From contig NZ_LN890328.1 of NCBI RefSeq assembly GCF_001458595.1, positions 2,853,288 through 2,917,287 on the forward strand: a stretch of 64,000 nucleotides of DNA, in the 5' to 3' direction. The notes below the pieces were generated by a model. It was not told the DNA's origin, did no database searches, and was given only the letters and a program-made list of their open reading frames with translations. The stretch is from Clostridium neonatale. GTDB taxonomy: Bacteria; Bacillota; Clostridia; Clostridiales; Clostridiaceae. A program made the position numbers and the translations under genes. Shown here piece by piece: positions 24,561-34,879 of the stretch. The first letter of the stretch is position 1. Each line of letters opens with the position of its first letter.

Positions 24561-27500
24561 TTAAAATATCTTTCCGTCAATTCCAAAATTATAAACTTTT
24601 CCATTAATAGACATACTAGTGTTAGTTACCATCTGCCCTGATGGTAAGAAATATTGCCATCCATTGTCTTTTTTATCATATAACCATCCAGTATGCATAG
24701 TTCCACTTTCATCAAGATAATACCACTTTCCATCTTGGAATATATAGCCACTCTTTCTTTCTCCTGTAACTGGATCTAAGTAATATCTCTTTCCAGTAGA
24801 ATCTGTGATCCATCCAGATTGCTTATATCCTTTAGCATCTAAATAGTAATATTTATAGTCTCCATATTTTCCAACTGTAATCCATGAGTTTTTCACTTGT
24901 CTACCTCTTTTATCGAAATAAACATCTTTGCCTTTTACTTTTCCCCATTCTTCATACTTAGATGTATCTACCCAGCATTCATTATATTCATCATAGAATA
25001 CATCCTCATCATCATCATCAGTATCTTCTACAACATCATCAGAATCTCTTCTTACTATTTTTACAGTATATGTCTTGCTTGTAGTTCCATCTTCTGAAAC
25101 AACTTCTATTTCTACCTCTGTTTCTTGTTGTCCTTTTAGACTTATTACTTTTGGCGAACCATTGAATTTTTCATCATCTATATATACCTTCGATTTACTA
25201 TCAGAAGGTATTGGTGTAATTTCTACCTTAGATACATTAAGCTCAACACGTACTTTAGTAGTCTTTTCATCTGGATCAAAATCATATTCACCTGGATCAA
25301 CAATTAAGTTACTTAATCCAGAATCTGAACCTTTGTCATTATTATTTATTACTAAAGTATATGTTTTAGTTGAAACCTTATCTGTAGCTGTAACTTTTAT
25401 TTTAACTGTTGTCTTTCCAGAACCATTTAATGGTATTTTAAGAGCCTTTCCACTTTCCATATCATAAGAATCACCAGTTTCACTAATAGTAGCTGTTATT
25501 TCTTGTACTTTAGCATTAGTAACTGCTGTAATTTCTGTTGATTCATTTTTCTTAGGTACAGTTACTGTATATGCATACTTATCACTAGAAAAACCTTTAT
25601 TTCCATCTGAATCTACTAACTTTCCACTTTCAACTTCTAAATCTTTTAATGATGCATCGCTTGATATTTCCTCATTATTGTCAGAGTCATCTATATTCTT
25701 TTGAATATAAAATACATACTCATGTCCTAATTTATATGGGGTAATACTTTTAACTACTGTTGTGTCATTGCCATTTTCATCTTTTTCATATTCAATCTTA
25801 TCATAGTATGACTGTACAACCATTTTTTGATAATCAGCTACATCTATATTAGATAATGAATTACTTTTTTTGCTTCCAGGGGTAGTATTTTCATTATTTT
25901 TTATTGATTCTTTAGCTTCTACTAATTGAGAGCTTGAAGTAGTTTTGCCAAACCAAACTCTTATATACTCATTCTTAGTTGTTTGTGGTGATGTTAATGT
26001 AACGTCTACTCTATCCTTAGAATACATATCATAAGTATATCTATCTTCATTAAAATCTATTTTAGTTTCTCTTCCAGGTTGAGTTAAATATGCTGAGTCT
26101 CCAAAATCTAATTTAATTGGATTTTCATCACCATTACCATCAGTTATAACATTGAATCTATATCTTACTAAAACCTTGCTATAATCTGTTATAGCACCAT
26201 TCTGAGCTTTAAATCCTTCTATTGTAATTACTTTATTCAATCCATTAAAGTCTACAAACAGTTTCCCATCCTTCATTACTGTATCTTCATCTTTATATTT
26301 AAAAGCTATTGTTCCTTCAGTCACTCCAAGTTTTGGATCTATAGAAATCTTTTTAGCTCTAGGATCAATATGAATGTTACCAACATAAGTTAAATCACTT
26401 TCATTTGGATCTCGTGTAAATTCTTTTTCTACATATGCTATGACATCTTTTTCATCTGCATATTCATATTTAGTTAAACCTGCATCTCTTAATGTATAAT
26501 CATTATCCACATTTAATTGGTTGTAGTTAATTTCCATAGCATAAGATTTAACCAAATTATTTCCATCTCCACCTATACTATTTTGAAATCTTATTATAAG
26601 TATTGCTTTATCAAATTGACTCTCTAAATATCCTGAGACTTGATTACCTTGTGTTTGTGATGTAATTTCATTTCCATTAAGTAATAATTCGGCATTTCCA
26701 CTAACATTTCCATTAAAATTAATTATATATTTTAATGTTCTTGTTGAGTCAGGAATATTAAATATATATTTTAATGGATATCCTTCAACTTTTTCAGCTT
26801 TATCATTATATTTGAAGGGCTTTACATTATTTGTTTGGTCAGAATTATTAAAATCCTGCTCATTTTCTCCAATCCAACTTATTATATCAATATCTTGTAT
26901 TGTACTACTTATTATTTGTGTAGCATGATAAATAGTAATTGTTTCACTTTTACCACTTGGATAAGTTTCTGTTTTTGGTGCTTCTAATTTTTCAGTTCCA
27001 TCTTCTAACTTTACTTTAGTTACACTTGTTTCTTTGATTTTATATGAAACTGAGTTAACACCATAAGGTAAACCTGCAATACTTATACCTATGTATTGTT
27101 TTCCACCAATAGTCATAGTATGCGATCCAAATCGTGCTTTAGCTGCATCCACAACACTAGCATCTCCATCTACATGCAATTCACATCCTAATTTGTCTTT
27201 TAATTTTGAGTTAAGCATCTCGTAACTAGATGCTCCAGATACATCAACACCGTTTATTGCTGTAAGTATTAATTGTTGATCTGTAACTGCAGTTTCTCCA
27301 GCACTCATTTTAGTTAGTAATTCACTGTCACTTACACCATTATATTTAGATTTTTCCACTGCTACCCATACATAAGGCATACCTTGTTTTAATTCAAATT
27401 CTTTGTCACCTTTTGATATAGACTGTACTTCTCTCCCTTGAGTAGTCTGCCCAACAACAGTCACATCTTTATATTGAACTGCTGCATTTGCCTTTTCTTC

Positions 27501-27587
27501 ATTAATTGCTAAATTAATAGGCAAAAATGAAATTATAGTCGCAAAGAATACAAATAGTGATAAGATTCTCTTGCCTTTCTTGCTCAT
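24561..27587 (-). CDS. Large secreted protein with cadherin-like domains and C-terminal choline-binding-type repeats
   Basis: 1008 residues. Signal peptide about 1-35 (LSLFVFFATIISFLPINLA..ANA). A 600-residue beta-rich region without a clear family follows. Then come two cadherin-like beta-sandwich repeats: about 675-765 (LKDLEVESGKLVDSD..YAYTVTVPKKN..TYTLVINNN) and 770-850 (LSNLIVDPGEYDFDPD..TYTVKIVRR). An acidic hinge (VVEDTDDDDEDVF) leads to about six wall repeats at about 860-1008. No enzyme motif. It lies directly upstream of the licCA-type fusion on the same strand but ends in a strong terminator. Confidence 0.78.
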   Translation of the reverse strand: MSKKGKRILSLFVFFATIISFLPINLAINEEKANAAVQYKDVTVVGQTTQGREVQSISKGDKEFELKQGMPYVWVAVEKSKYNGVSDSELLTKMSAGETAVTDQQLILTAINGVDVSGASSYEMLNSKLKDKLGCELHVDGDASVVDAAKARFGSHTMTIGGKQYIGISIAGLPYGVNSVSYKIKETSVTKVKLEDGTEKLEAPKTETYPSGKSETITIYHATQIISSTIQDIDIISWIGENEQDFNNSDQTNNVKPFKYNDKAEKVEGYPLKYIFNIPDSTRTLKYIINFNGNVSGNAELLLNGNEITSQTQGNQVSGYLESQFDKAILIIRFQNSIGGDGNNLVKSYAMEINYNQLNVDNDYTLRDAGLTKYEYADEKDVIAYVEKEFTRDPNESDLTYVGNIHIDPRAKKISIDPKLGVTEGTIAFKYKDEDTVMKDGKLFVDFNGLNKVITIEGFKAQNGAITDYSKVLVRYRFNVITDGNGDENPIKLDFGDSAYLTQPGRETKIDFNEDRYTYDMYSKDRVDVTLTSPQTTKNEYIRVWFGKTTSSSQLVEAKESIKNNENTTPGSKKSNSLSNIDVADYQKMVVQSYYDKIEYEKDENGNDTTVVKSITPYKLGHEYVFYIQKNIDDSDNNEEISSDASLKDLEVESGKLVDSDGNKGFSSDKYAYTVTVPKKNESTEITAVTNAKVQEITATISETGDSYDMESGKALKIPLNGSGKTTVKIKVTATDKVSTKTYTLVINNNDKGSDSGLSNLIVDPGEYDFDPDEKTTKVRVELNVSKVEITPIPSDSKSKVYIDDEKFNGSPKVISLKGQQETEVEIEVVSEDGTTSKTYTVKIVRRDSDDVVEDTDDDDEDVFYDEYNECWVDTSKYEEWGKVKGKDVYFDKRGRQVKNSWITVGKYGDYKYYYLDAKGYKQSGWITDSTGKRYYLDPVTGERKSGYIFQDGKWYYLDESGTMHTGWLYDKKDNGWQYFLPSGQMVTNTSMSINGKVYNFGIDGKIF

Positions 27588-27665
27588 TTGTTGTCACCCT
27601 CCCAAACTGTTTTAGTCTAAACTTTCCCAAATAAAAATTGTTTCTTTTATAAGTTTATAATCGAA

Positions 27666-27830
27666 TTATTTAAAAGTTTCTTTATAATAATTATTTAGTT
27701 CTTCAATAAAAACCTGAACAGCTTTTGAAATTGTAATATTCTTTGGAGTGATATATGAGAAATATCTAATAAGATTATCATTTTTAATATTTATTTTACT
27801 TATGATTATATCATTATTGTACTTATAAAT
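27666..27830 (-). pseudogene. C-terminal remnant of a LysR-type regulator
   Basis: An open stretch without start codon reads about 50 residues ending NLIRYFSYITPKNITIS, then KAVQVFIEELNNYY and a stop at 27666. That pattern (Y..K....S.A...FI) is the C-terminal end of LysR substrate-binding domains. YeiH-family genes are commonly divergent from a LysR gene, as in E. coli yeiE-yeiH, and this relic is in exactly that place and orientation. No helix-turn-helix region remains in the 302-base gap. Confidence 0.5.
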
Positions 27831-27889
27831 GAAAAAAGAGGAATAATAAGTTCATGCATTATAATTATAAAGGAAGGATGAATTAAATA

Positions 27890-28894
27890 ATGAAGAATAT
27901 AAAAGAAATACTGCCTGGACTTTTAGTATCAGTATGCATTGGACTATTAAGTATTTTTTTATCTAGATTTGTTCCTAAATTAGGCGCAGCAACTATATCA
28001 ATCTTTTTAGGTATGCTTGTTGGAAATTTATTTTTAAGTCAAGATATTTTCCAAAAAGGATACAAATTTTCAGAAACTGATCTTTTATCATATTCTATAG
28101 TTCTATTAGGAGCAACATTGAGTATCTCCACTTTAATGGAATTAGGAGCTGGTGGAATATTATTTATAATTGTTCAAATGACTATAACAATAGTTGGGGC
28201 TTTATATATAGGAAAAAAGCTTGGATTTGGACAAAATTTTAGATTTATGATGGCTAGTGGCAACGCAGTTTGTGGATCATCTGCTATAGCAGCAACCGCA
28301 CCAGTTATAGATGCAGATGATAAAGAAAAAGGAATTGCAATTACTATAGTTAATGTAACAGGAATATTCTTAATGTTTTTACTGCCTATAATTGCTCAAT
28401 TCTTATATAAACATTCATTGATGCCAACATCAGCATTAATAGGTGGTACATTACAATCTGTAGGTCAAGTTGTGGCAAGTGGTGCCATGGTAAATGAAAG
28501 TGTAAAAGATCTTTCTACAATATTTAAAATAGTAAGAGTTATATTATTAGTAGTGGTTGTACTGATATTTGGTCATATAAAACACAAAACCAATGAAGAG
28601 ATAGTTGAAGAAGAAGTACAGGATGTAAAGAAAGGAAAAATAAATGTTCCTTGGTATGTTATAGGATTCTTTATAACATGTGCTTTATTTTCTATGGGAT
28701 TCATTTCAAATGATGTTTCTTTGCTTTGTAAGGCAGCAAGTAATAAACTTGAGATATTCGCTTTAGCAGCAATTGGACTAAGGGTAAATGTTAAAGATTT
28801 AATTAAGCAAGGGAAAGCTGTATCTCTTTATGGATTATTTGTAGGTCTACTACAAATAATTTCAGCAGTAACTTTAATATGGTTATTTTTATAG
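27890..28894 (+). CDS. yeiH: YeiH-family (UPF0324) putative anion/sulfate exporter
   Basis: 334 residues, about ten membrane helices. Family motifs are visible: LGATLSISTL, ASGNAVCGSSAIAATAPVIDA (the conserved Gly/Ser/Cys-rich loop) and GGTLQSVGQVVASG. YeiH-like proteins are annotated as sulfate or small-acid exporters; the substrate is not established by sequence. AAGGAAGG lies upstream of the ATG and a TATAAT-like box about 20 bases before it. It is isolated, with a relic LysR gene upstream and its own terminator downstream. Confidence 0.88.
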   Translation: MKNIKEILPGLLVSVCIGLLSIFLSRFVPKLGAATISIFLGMLVGNLFLSQDIFQKGYKFSETDLLSYSIVLLGATLSISTLMELGAGGILFIIVQMTITIVGALYIGKKLGFGQNFRFMMASGNAVCGSSAIAATAPVIDADDKEKGIAITIVNVTGIFLMFLLPIIAQFLYKHSLMPTSALIGGTLQSVGQVVASGAMVNESVKDLSTIFKIVRVILLVVVVLIFGHIKHKTNEEIVEEEVQDVKKGKINVPWYVIGFFITCALFSMGFISNDVSLLCKAASNKLEIFALAAIGLRVNVKDLIKQGKAVSLYGLFVGLLQIISAVTLIWLFL

Positions 28895-28910
28895 ATGAAT
28901 TATAGATTTC

Positions 28911-28953
28911 AAAAAAGACTGAAACAATATTTTGATAATGTTTCAGTCTTTTT
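28911..28953 (+). terminator. Terminator of yeiH
   Basis: AAAAAAGACTGAAACA / TGTTTCAGTCTTTTTT hairpin, 16 bases past the stop codon. Confidence 0.9.
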
Positions 28954-29017
28954 TCTATTTTAAAATAATTTATACTTTTAATTAATGACTCTATCAATCT
29001 CTAATTATATATGTCCT

Positions 29018-29413
29018 TTAACACTTTCCCTTAAATTGCGTCTTGCATTTAGAGCAAGTTATTGTTATCTTTCCATTTCCTCTTGGCACACGTAATTTTT
29101 GTTTACAATTTGGACATTTAAAATATTTATATGTTTTTAACTCTTTTGCTCTATTAGATTTTCCTTTAACAAATGCAACTATCTTATTTTTTACATTTAA
29201 ATATTTATAATACTCCTGCTGTCTCTTATATATATTTTTTGAAAATATTCTAAACATATATAAAACTATAAATACATCTGATATTAACCTTAATATAAAT
29301 AATTTTGAAGAAAATCCTCCTATTAGCATTAACACTAAAGATATTATTAATAAAGCTATAGATAATTCATCTACTCCATATCTTCCATACATAAATTTTC
29401 TTAACCAATTCAT
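29018..29413 (-). CDS. Small membrane protein with C-terminal zinc ribbon
   Basis: 131 residues from the ATG at 29413, chosen because GGAGG lies about 10 bases upstream; an in-frame ATG 78 bases earlier lacks one. Two close membrane helices (ALLIISLVLMLIGG, LISDVFIVLYMF, about residues 20-60), a basic linker, then a zinc ribbon CPNC-x18-CSKC near the C-terminus. Similar small proteins are common in clostridia; function unknown. Confidence 0.7.
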   Translation of the reverse strand: MNWLRKFMYGRYGVDELSIALLIISLVLMLIGGFSSKLFILRLISDVFIVLYMFRIFSKNIYKRQQEYYKYLNVKNKIVAFVKGKSNRAKELKTYKYFKCPNCKQKLRVPRGNGKITITCSKCKTQFKGKC

Positions 29414-29547
29414 CTCAAAAATACCTCCAAATCCCATTTCTAATTTATCTAAGCTATATTCATATATTTCAATTATTATGTTCAAATTCACTATATACTT
29501 TTTAATATATTATATCAATAAGTAATTTGTAAATAATTTTGAAACAA

Positions 29548-29918
29548 TATAAATATATTGTGTAGAATCAGAATTTAGTGAATAACAACCGAAATCAATA
29601 CAATTTATGGAAAACTATATTTTAGGCATGGAATATTACTAAAAACATAAATTATAATTAAAATTGGCATTGTATCTCTGATTTTAGAGAAAAACAAAGA
29701 AATTCAATATATGAATATGCGTAGTATTGTATTGAAAATTTGAGTTATTAAATTCTTAGACAGAGGCTGTTCCAAAATTGTTTGTACAACACTTGTTGTT
29801 GGAGCAAACATTTTTGGGCACAGCCTCTGTCTGTAGAATTTTTAACTCAAATTTTCCTACAATACGAGCATATCATATATTGAATTTCGGGTGTTATCCT
29901 CTAAACCTAGTACATCCC
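29548..29918 (-). repeat. Long-hairpin element, copy E3 (full hairpin plus an inward-facing second end)
   Basis: The full hairpin (29680-29918, minus orientation) abuts the TAA of the autolysin gene. Arms ATTCAATATATGATATGC / GCATATTCATATATTGAAT and GACAGAGGCTG / CAGCCTCTGTC; apical core CCAAAAATGTTTGCTCC (29801-29817) with CAAACAATTTTGG (29772-29784). At 29560-29600 a second, plus-oriented copy of the 5' end (TGTGTAGAATCAG..AACCGAAAT) starts another hairpin closed by CTCTGATT near 29680. It probably acts as terminator or 3' untranslated region of the autolysin gene. Confidence 0.75.
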
Positions 29919-31928
29919 TTATATATTTGAAGCTATTGCATTAGCTATTGCTGTTGCAACCTTATCTTGATAAATTGGATTTGCACAATTTGCTGCTTCT
30001 GTAGGATTTGTTATAAATCCTACTTCTACCAAAACAGATGGCATTTTTGTATTTCTACATACAAAGAAGTTATTATCCTTAGCCCCTCTGTTATATGCTC
30101 CTGTTTGATTAGATATTGAATTTACAATTGATGTTGCTAATGTTCTACTTGTAGAAACTTTTGATGAACTTGTTGCTCCACCAAAGCTTGCATCTTGACC
30201 ATTTGAACTATAGTATACTTCAACACCATTTGCTGAAGCAGCTCCTGCTGAATTATGATGTATACTTACAAAGAAATCTGCGCCAAAATTGTTTGCTAAA
30301 TTAACTCTGTTAGTTAAACTTTGAGTTACACCTAATGTTTCTCTATCTGAAGGATTTCTTGTTAATAATACAGTATATCCTTTTTCTTCAAGCTTTGTTT
30401 TCAATTTAAGAGATGTTTCCATATTTAAGTCTCTTTCAGCATAAGTGATTCCATTATGTGTTGCATATGCTCCATCGTCTCCACCAAAGTTATGACCTGG
30501 ATCAACAACTATTACTTTACTTGAAGATGGACCACCAGAACTTACTTTATCTCCTCGTTTACCATCTGATCCAATTTGCCAGCCATCAATAACTGTGCTG
30601 ACAGCTAAAGCACCAGAACTTGTTAAATAATAATAATCTGAATTATATACAATCCATCCAGTAGCCATTGCACCATTTGAATTTAAATAATACCACTGGT
30701 CTTTAACTTTTGCCCATCCTGTTGCCATTGTTCCATTATCATGGATATAATACCAATTACCATCAGGTCTTATCCATCCAGTAACCATATCTCCATTTCC
30801 CGAGAAATAATACCAATTTCCGCTTATTTTAAACCATGATGTTCTCATTGCTCCACTAGTGTCTAAGAAATACTTCTTACCATTAATAAGTTTCATTCCT
30901 GTAGACATAGCTCCATTACCTTCTAAGTAGTACCAGGTTGATCCATCCTTAAGCCATCCTATTTGCATTTCACCACTTGGCTTTAGATAGTACCATTTGC
31001 CACCTATATTACTCCAACCAGTTGCCATAGCTCCACTACTATAAAGATAATACCAATCATTTCCCGGTTTTATCCATCCTGTAGCTTTACTTCCATTAGA
31101 TCTATAGTAATACCATGTTCCATTTTCTTTTTTCCATCCTATAGTTGATGAAATATTTGATGGTTCATTTACCGGCTTTGCTACTGGTTCAGTAGCTTGA
31201 ACTGCCTCTGGAATTACAACATTAAAATTTGGTGGATTATTTGTTGTTTCTGAACCATTATTTGAGCTATTATCATTTTTATCAGAATTTGATGAATTAT
31301 CTTTAATTTCCTCATCTTCTGTAAGTGTAGCCCCTGAGTAGCTTAATAAATCACGATATAATTTATTAACTTCTTCTCCGTATGTAGTACTTGGAGCCCA
31401 GTTTCCACCTAATGAATTTACTGTAGTTGCTTTTCCCTTTATTGTAGCGAAATGCCTTGGATCTTCTGTATCACTTCTTGGATATCCCTTAGCCCCTGCA
31501 TAAAGAGCTAAATGATCTAAATGTGCCTTTACACCTTGCTCCCATGTATCAAATCTTTGATGAGCATCTGGATTATAGTCATCTCCACCTGAACTTGTTT
31601 TCAATCCACATGGATTATGGTATGTTGAATCTAATACACCTCCAAAATTTCCATATCCAGTTTCTTTAGCTGATTGTACATATGCTACTGCTGGATTTAC
31701 ACCACCATGCTCTTCTGCATAGTCAAAGTAAATTTGAGCAAGTTCAATGAATTCTTCACTTGCATTCTTCGATTTCGCCCATTTTTCTGCTTGCTTTACT
31801 GTAACATTAGTTTCAGAAATTATTTTTATATCTGTTAATGTTGCAGCGTCAACTTTATTCATAGGAATTAAAGCTAGTACCATAGCAAATGCGAGAAAAA
31901 GTGCTGTCACAGTCTTATTAGTCTTCAA
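29919..31928 (-). CDS. Bifunctional autolysin: glucosaminidase, choline-binding-type repeats, N-acetylmuramoyl-L-alanine amidase
   Basis: About 670 residues, starting at a TTG (31926-31928): GGAGG lies 8 bases before it, while the longer frame would place that site inside the gene. Signal peptide to about 29 (ALIPMNKVDA). GH73-type glucosaminidase at about 45-200 (SAKETGYGNFGG with the catalytic Glu). About ten repeats at about 265-460. Amidase_3 at about 475-670 with zinc ligands in VVDPGH, the YAERDLN Glu, SIHHN and the catalytic Glu in VEVGFITN. It can cut both the glycan and the stem peptide. Tandem paralogue of the next gene. Confidence 0.92.
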   Translation of the reverse strand: MKTNKTVTALFLAFAMVLALIPMNKVDAATLTDIKIISETNVTVKQAEKWAKSKNASEEFIELAQIYFDYAEEHGGVNPAVAYVQSAKETGYGNFGGVLDSTYHNPCGLKTSSGGDDYNPDAHQRFDTWEQGVKAHLDHLALYAGAKGYPRSDTEDPRHFATIKGKATTVNSLGGNWAPSTTYGEEVNKLYRDLLSYSGATLTEDEEIKDNSSNSDKNDNSSNNGSETTNNPPNFNVVIPEAVQATEPVAKPVNEPSNISSTIGWKKENGTWYYYRSNGSKATGWIKPGNDWYYLYSSGAMATGWSNIGGKWYYLKPSGEMQIGWLKDGSTWYYLEGNGAMSTGMKLINGKKYFLDTSGAMRTSWFKISGNWYYFSGNGDMVTGWIRPDGNWYYIHDNGTMATGWAKVKDQWYYLNSNGAMATGWIVYNSDYYYLTSSGALAVSTVIDGWQIGSDGKRGDKVSSGGPSSSKVIVVDPGHNFGGDDGAYATHNGITYAERDLNMETSLKLKTKLEEKGYTVLLTRNPSDRETLGVTQSLTNRVNLANNFGADFFVSIHHNSAGAASANGVEVYYSSNGQDASFGGATSSSKVSTSRTLATSIVNSISNQTGAYNRGAKDNNFFVCRNTKMPSVLVEVGFITNPTEAANCANPIYQDKVATAIANAIASNI

Positions 31929-32439
31929 AATCGCTTCCTCCAATCCTTCTTGTTAATTATCACTTCCCAATGATTATTTAGATTAAGATATCTGTTTAAA
32001 GTACTAAACTCTAAATCTCGATACTTTTCTACATATATACTATACAAGTATAACATCAAATTTGGGTACCTTGTATTACACGTTTCCCTATGATTTTAAA
32101 ATTTTCAATACTTAATTCTATTTATTTATTCTATAATAATTTTACATGATACATTTTTCTTTATTATAATTATTTAATTATAATTTTTATTAATATTTTA
32201 TTTTCAAATATGTTACTTTTAGATATATTAGTTTTTAATATAAATACACATCTAGCAATGATTTTAACTATATTACTACTAAATACCTTTTATGGCTTTA
32301 ACTTATATTTATATTTAATACTCAATTTTCTTCATATAAAAATATGCCCATCTTATAATAAACAGTATTATTTTTCTGTCCATTATAAGATGAGCATATT
32401 AATTTGATTAACTCTTATACAAATATTAAATTTTAATTT
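31929..32439. other. Intergenic between the two autolysin genes
   Basis: About 510 AT-rich bases with the upstream autolysin's terminator at 32340-32400 and the promoter region of the downstream one. A plus-strand frame of about 65 codons (32210-32407) is low-complexity Leu/Ile/Asn and runs into the terminator, so I do not call it. Confidence 0.5.
32340..32400 (-). terminator. Terminator of the 32440-34758 autolysin gene
   Basis: AATATGCCCATCTTATAAT pairs with ATTATAAGATGAGCATATT over a 20-base loop, 40 bases past the stop codon. Confidence 0.8.
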
Positions 32440-34758
32440 TTAATATCTAGCTGATATAGCATCTGCTATAGCTTTTGCTACTTTTGTTTGACTATTTGGA
32501 TCAGCACATCTTGCAGCTTCTTCTGGATTAGATATAAAGCCTACTTCAATTAATATTGCTGGCATTTCAGTATTTCTAACTACTTTAAATGCACTATCTT
32601 TAGCTCCTCTGTTCGCTGTTCCAACCGCACTTGCTATATTGCTTGAAACCGCTGCTGCTAAGTCTTTACTCTTTGCAAGTCTTTCAGCACTGTATCCACC
32701 ACCAAAAGTATCATCTTGTGCAGATGAACTATAATAAACTTCAACACCTTTTGCTGTTGCTCCAGCTGTGTTATGGTGTATACTTACAAATAAATCAGCA
32801 TTAATATTGTTTGCAATATTAACCCTATTAATTAAGCTTTGAAGTTCAGCTGTAGTACTTCTATCACTCTCTTCTCTTGTCATAATAACAGTATATCCTC
32901 TGCTTTGAAGTTCTGACTGTAACTTTAATGCAGTTTGCATATTTAAATCTCTTTCTGAATAGTTAATACCATTATGAGTTGCATATGCTCCATCATCTCC
33001 GCCATAATTATGACCCGCATCAACTACTATTACTTTTTTGCCAGCAGTTGGCTTATCATGTATTATTGTCGAATTATTATTGTTAGTATTACCACTGTTA
33101 CTATTATTATTGTTTGATGATGAATTATTAGAAGATGAATCACTTCCTGTTCCTGGTGTTGCATCTGTCTTTCCATCATTACTAGATGATTTAACTTTCT
33201 TACCATCTGAACCCAATTTAAATCCATCAATTGTTGTATTAGTAACAAGTTTTCCTGTTGTTGTATCTAAATAATATTCATCCCCATTAGATTCAACCCA
33301 TCCTGTTGTCATGGCTCCACTATTTGACATGTAATACCATGATCCATTTAAATTAATCCATCCTTTAGACATTGCTCCTGTATCATATAGGTAGTACTTT
33401 TTACCTCCTACATTAATCCAGCCTGTTGCCATATCTCCGCCTGAATTTAAATAATACCATACATTATTTACACTTATCCAGCCAGTTAGCATTTTACCGC
33501 CATTATCAAATGCATATGTCTTAGAATTTATAATTTTGTATCCTGTTACCATGGTTCCATCACCTTGAAGATAATACCACATATTATTATCTTTAAGCCA
33601 GCCTGTCTTTAAGGCTCCACCATTTCCAAAGTAATACCATTTTCCACCTATTTCTTTCCATCCTGAGCCTTCACTCATTGCTCCAGAACCATCAAAATAA
33701 TAAAGGTTATTTCCATCATATAATGTTCCTGTTGCCATTTCTCCAGATTGCTTAAAATAGTACCATTTATTATCTATCTTTTTCCATCCCTTTACCATTG
33801 GTCCTGCTTCATCAAAATAGTACCATTTTCCATAGTCATTTAGCCATCCTGTTAGCATTACCCCATCATTTTTCATCATATACCAGTTATTATTTTCCTT
33901 AAGCCATCCAGTTGCTTTGGTTTCATCAGATTTATAATAAAACCATACACCATTTTCTTTTTTCCATCCAATTGTTGACTCTTCATTAGGTGATGTATCT
34001 TGAGTTTCTTCCACTTTCTTTAATTGAATAACTTCTGTTGCATTCAATCCGCTTGGAATACTTTCTGGTTTAGCAGGATATGGGGTACTAGATGATTGAT
34101 TACTGCTATTGTCACTATCGTCATCGAAATCATCTTCTATTTCTTCATCACCTATGCTTACGCCTGAATATTTAAGTAAATCTCTATATAATTTGTTTAC
34201 TTCTTCTCCATACGTACTACTAGGTGCCCAGTTTCCACTTAGAGAATTAACAGTTTTTGCGTTTCCTTTGATAGTTGCAAAATGCCTAGGGTCATATGTA
34301 TCACTTTTAGGATATCCCTTTGCCCCAGCATATAGAGCTAAATGATCCAAGTGAGCTTGTACGCCTTCATCCCATGTATTAAATTTTTGATGAGCACTTG
34401 CATCATAATCTCCGCCTCCAGATGATGTTTTTAATCCGCATGGATTATGATAACTCTCATCTATGACTCCACCAAACTTACCATACCCTGTTTCCTTAGC
34501 AGCTTGTACATATGCTATTGCCGGATTTACATCACCACAGTCTTCTGCATATTTAAAATATAATTCTGCTAAATCTACAAAAGTATCAGTTGCACCCTTT
34601 GATTTAGCCCATTTAGCTGCTTGTTTTTCAGTTACATCCGTATCTGATATTATAGAAATATCACTAATATTAGCTGCTTTTGCATTTAATGTCGGAACCA
34701 TACTTAGTAACATTGGAAACATAACTACAAAAGTAATAAGTTTTTTTTGTATTTTCAA
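32440..34758 (-). CDS. Bifunctional autolysin: glucosaminidase, choline-binding-type repeats, N-acetylmuramoyl-L-alanine amidase (paralogue)
   Basis: 772 residues with a TTG start at 34758 behind a GGGGGAG site. Signal peptide to about 28 (MLLSMVPTLNAKA). Glucosaminidase at about 45-205 (AAKETGYGKFGG). About eleven repeats at about 265-515. Asn/Ser-rich linker at about 530-575. Amidase_3 at about 580-772 (VVDAGHNYGGDDGA, YSERDLN, SIHHNTAG, IEVGFISN). It is longer than its neighbour by the extra linker and a repeat or two. Both copies keep every catalytic residue I can check, so both should be active. Confidence 0.92.
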   Translation of the reverse strand: MKIQKKLITFVVMFPMLLSMVPTLNAKAANISDISIISDTDVTEKQAAKWAKSKGATDTFVDLAELYFKYAEDCGDVNPAIAYVQAAKETGYGKFGGVIDESYHNPCGLKTSSGGGDYDASAHQKFNTWDEGVQAHLDHLALYAGAKGYPKSDTYDPRHFATIKGNAKTVNSLSGNWAPSSTYGEEVNKLYRDLLKYSGVSIGDEEIEDDFDDDSDNSSNQSSSTPYPAKPESIPSGLNATEVIQLKKVEETQDTSPNEESTIGWKKENGVWFYYKSDETKATGWLKENNNWYMMKNDGVMLTGWLNDYGKWYYFDEAGPMVKGWKKIDNKWYYFKQSGEMATGTLYDGNNLYYFDGSGAMSEGSGWKEIGGKWYYFGNGGALKTGWLKDNNMWYYLQGDGTMVTGYKIINSKTYAFDNGGKMLTGWISVNNVWYYLNSGGDMATGWINVGGKKYYLYDTGAMSKGWINLNGSWYYMSNSGAMTTGWVESNGDEYYLDTTTGKLVTNTTIDGFKLGSDGKKVKSSSNDGKTDATPGTGSDSSSNNSSSNNNNSNSGNTNNNNSTIIHDKPTAGKKVIVVDAGHNYGGDDGAYATHNGINYSERDLNMQTALKLQSELQSRGYTVIMTREESDRSTTAELQSLINRVNIANNINADLFVSIHHNTAGATAKGVEVYYSSSAQDDTFGGGYSAERLAKSKDLAAAVSSNIASAVGTANRGAKDSAFKVVRNTEMPAILIEVGFISNPEEAARCADPNSQTKVAKAIADAISARY

Positions 34759-34879
34759 AATGGTTCTCCCCCTCTCTTATTAGATTTTAGCAAAAAATGA
34801 TATATGATTAAAGAGAATTTTAAAAAATATAAACTATTTTATCATTATTAAGAAAATTTTAATATTATGCAGTAATAAG

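Noticed and set aside
33038..33274. Plus-strand 78-codon frame
   Set aside because: Antisense to the Asn/Ser-rich linker of the autolysin gene; low complexity and no ribosome site.
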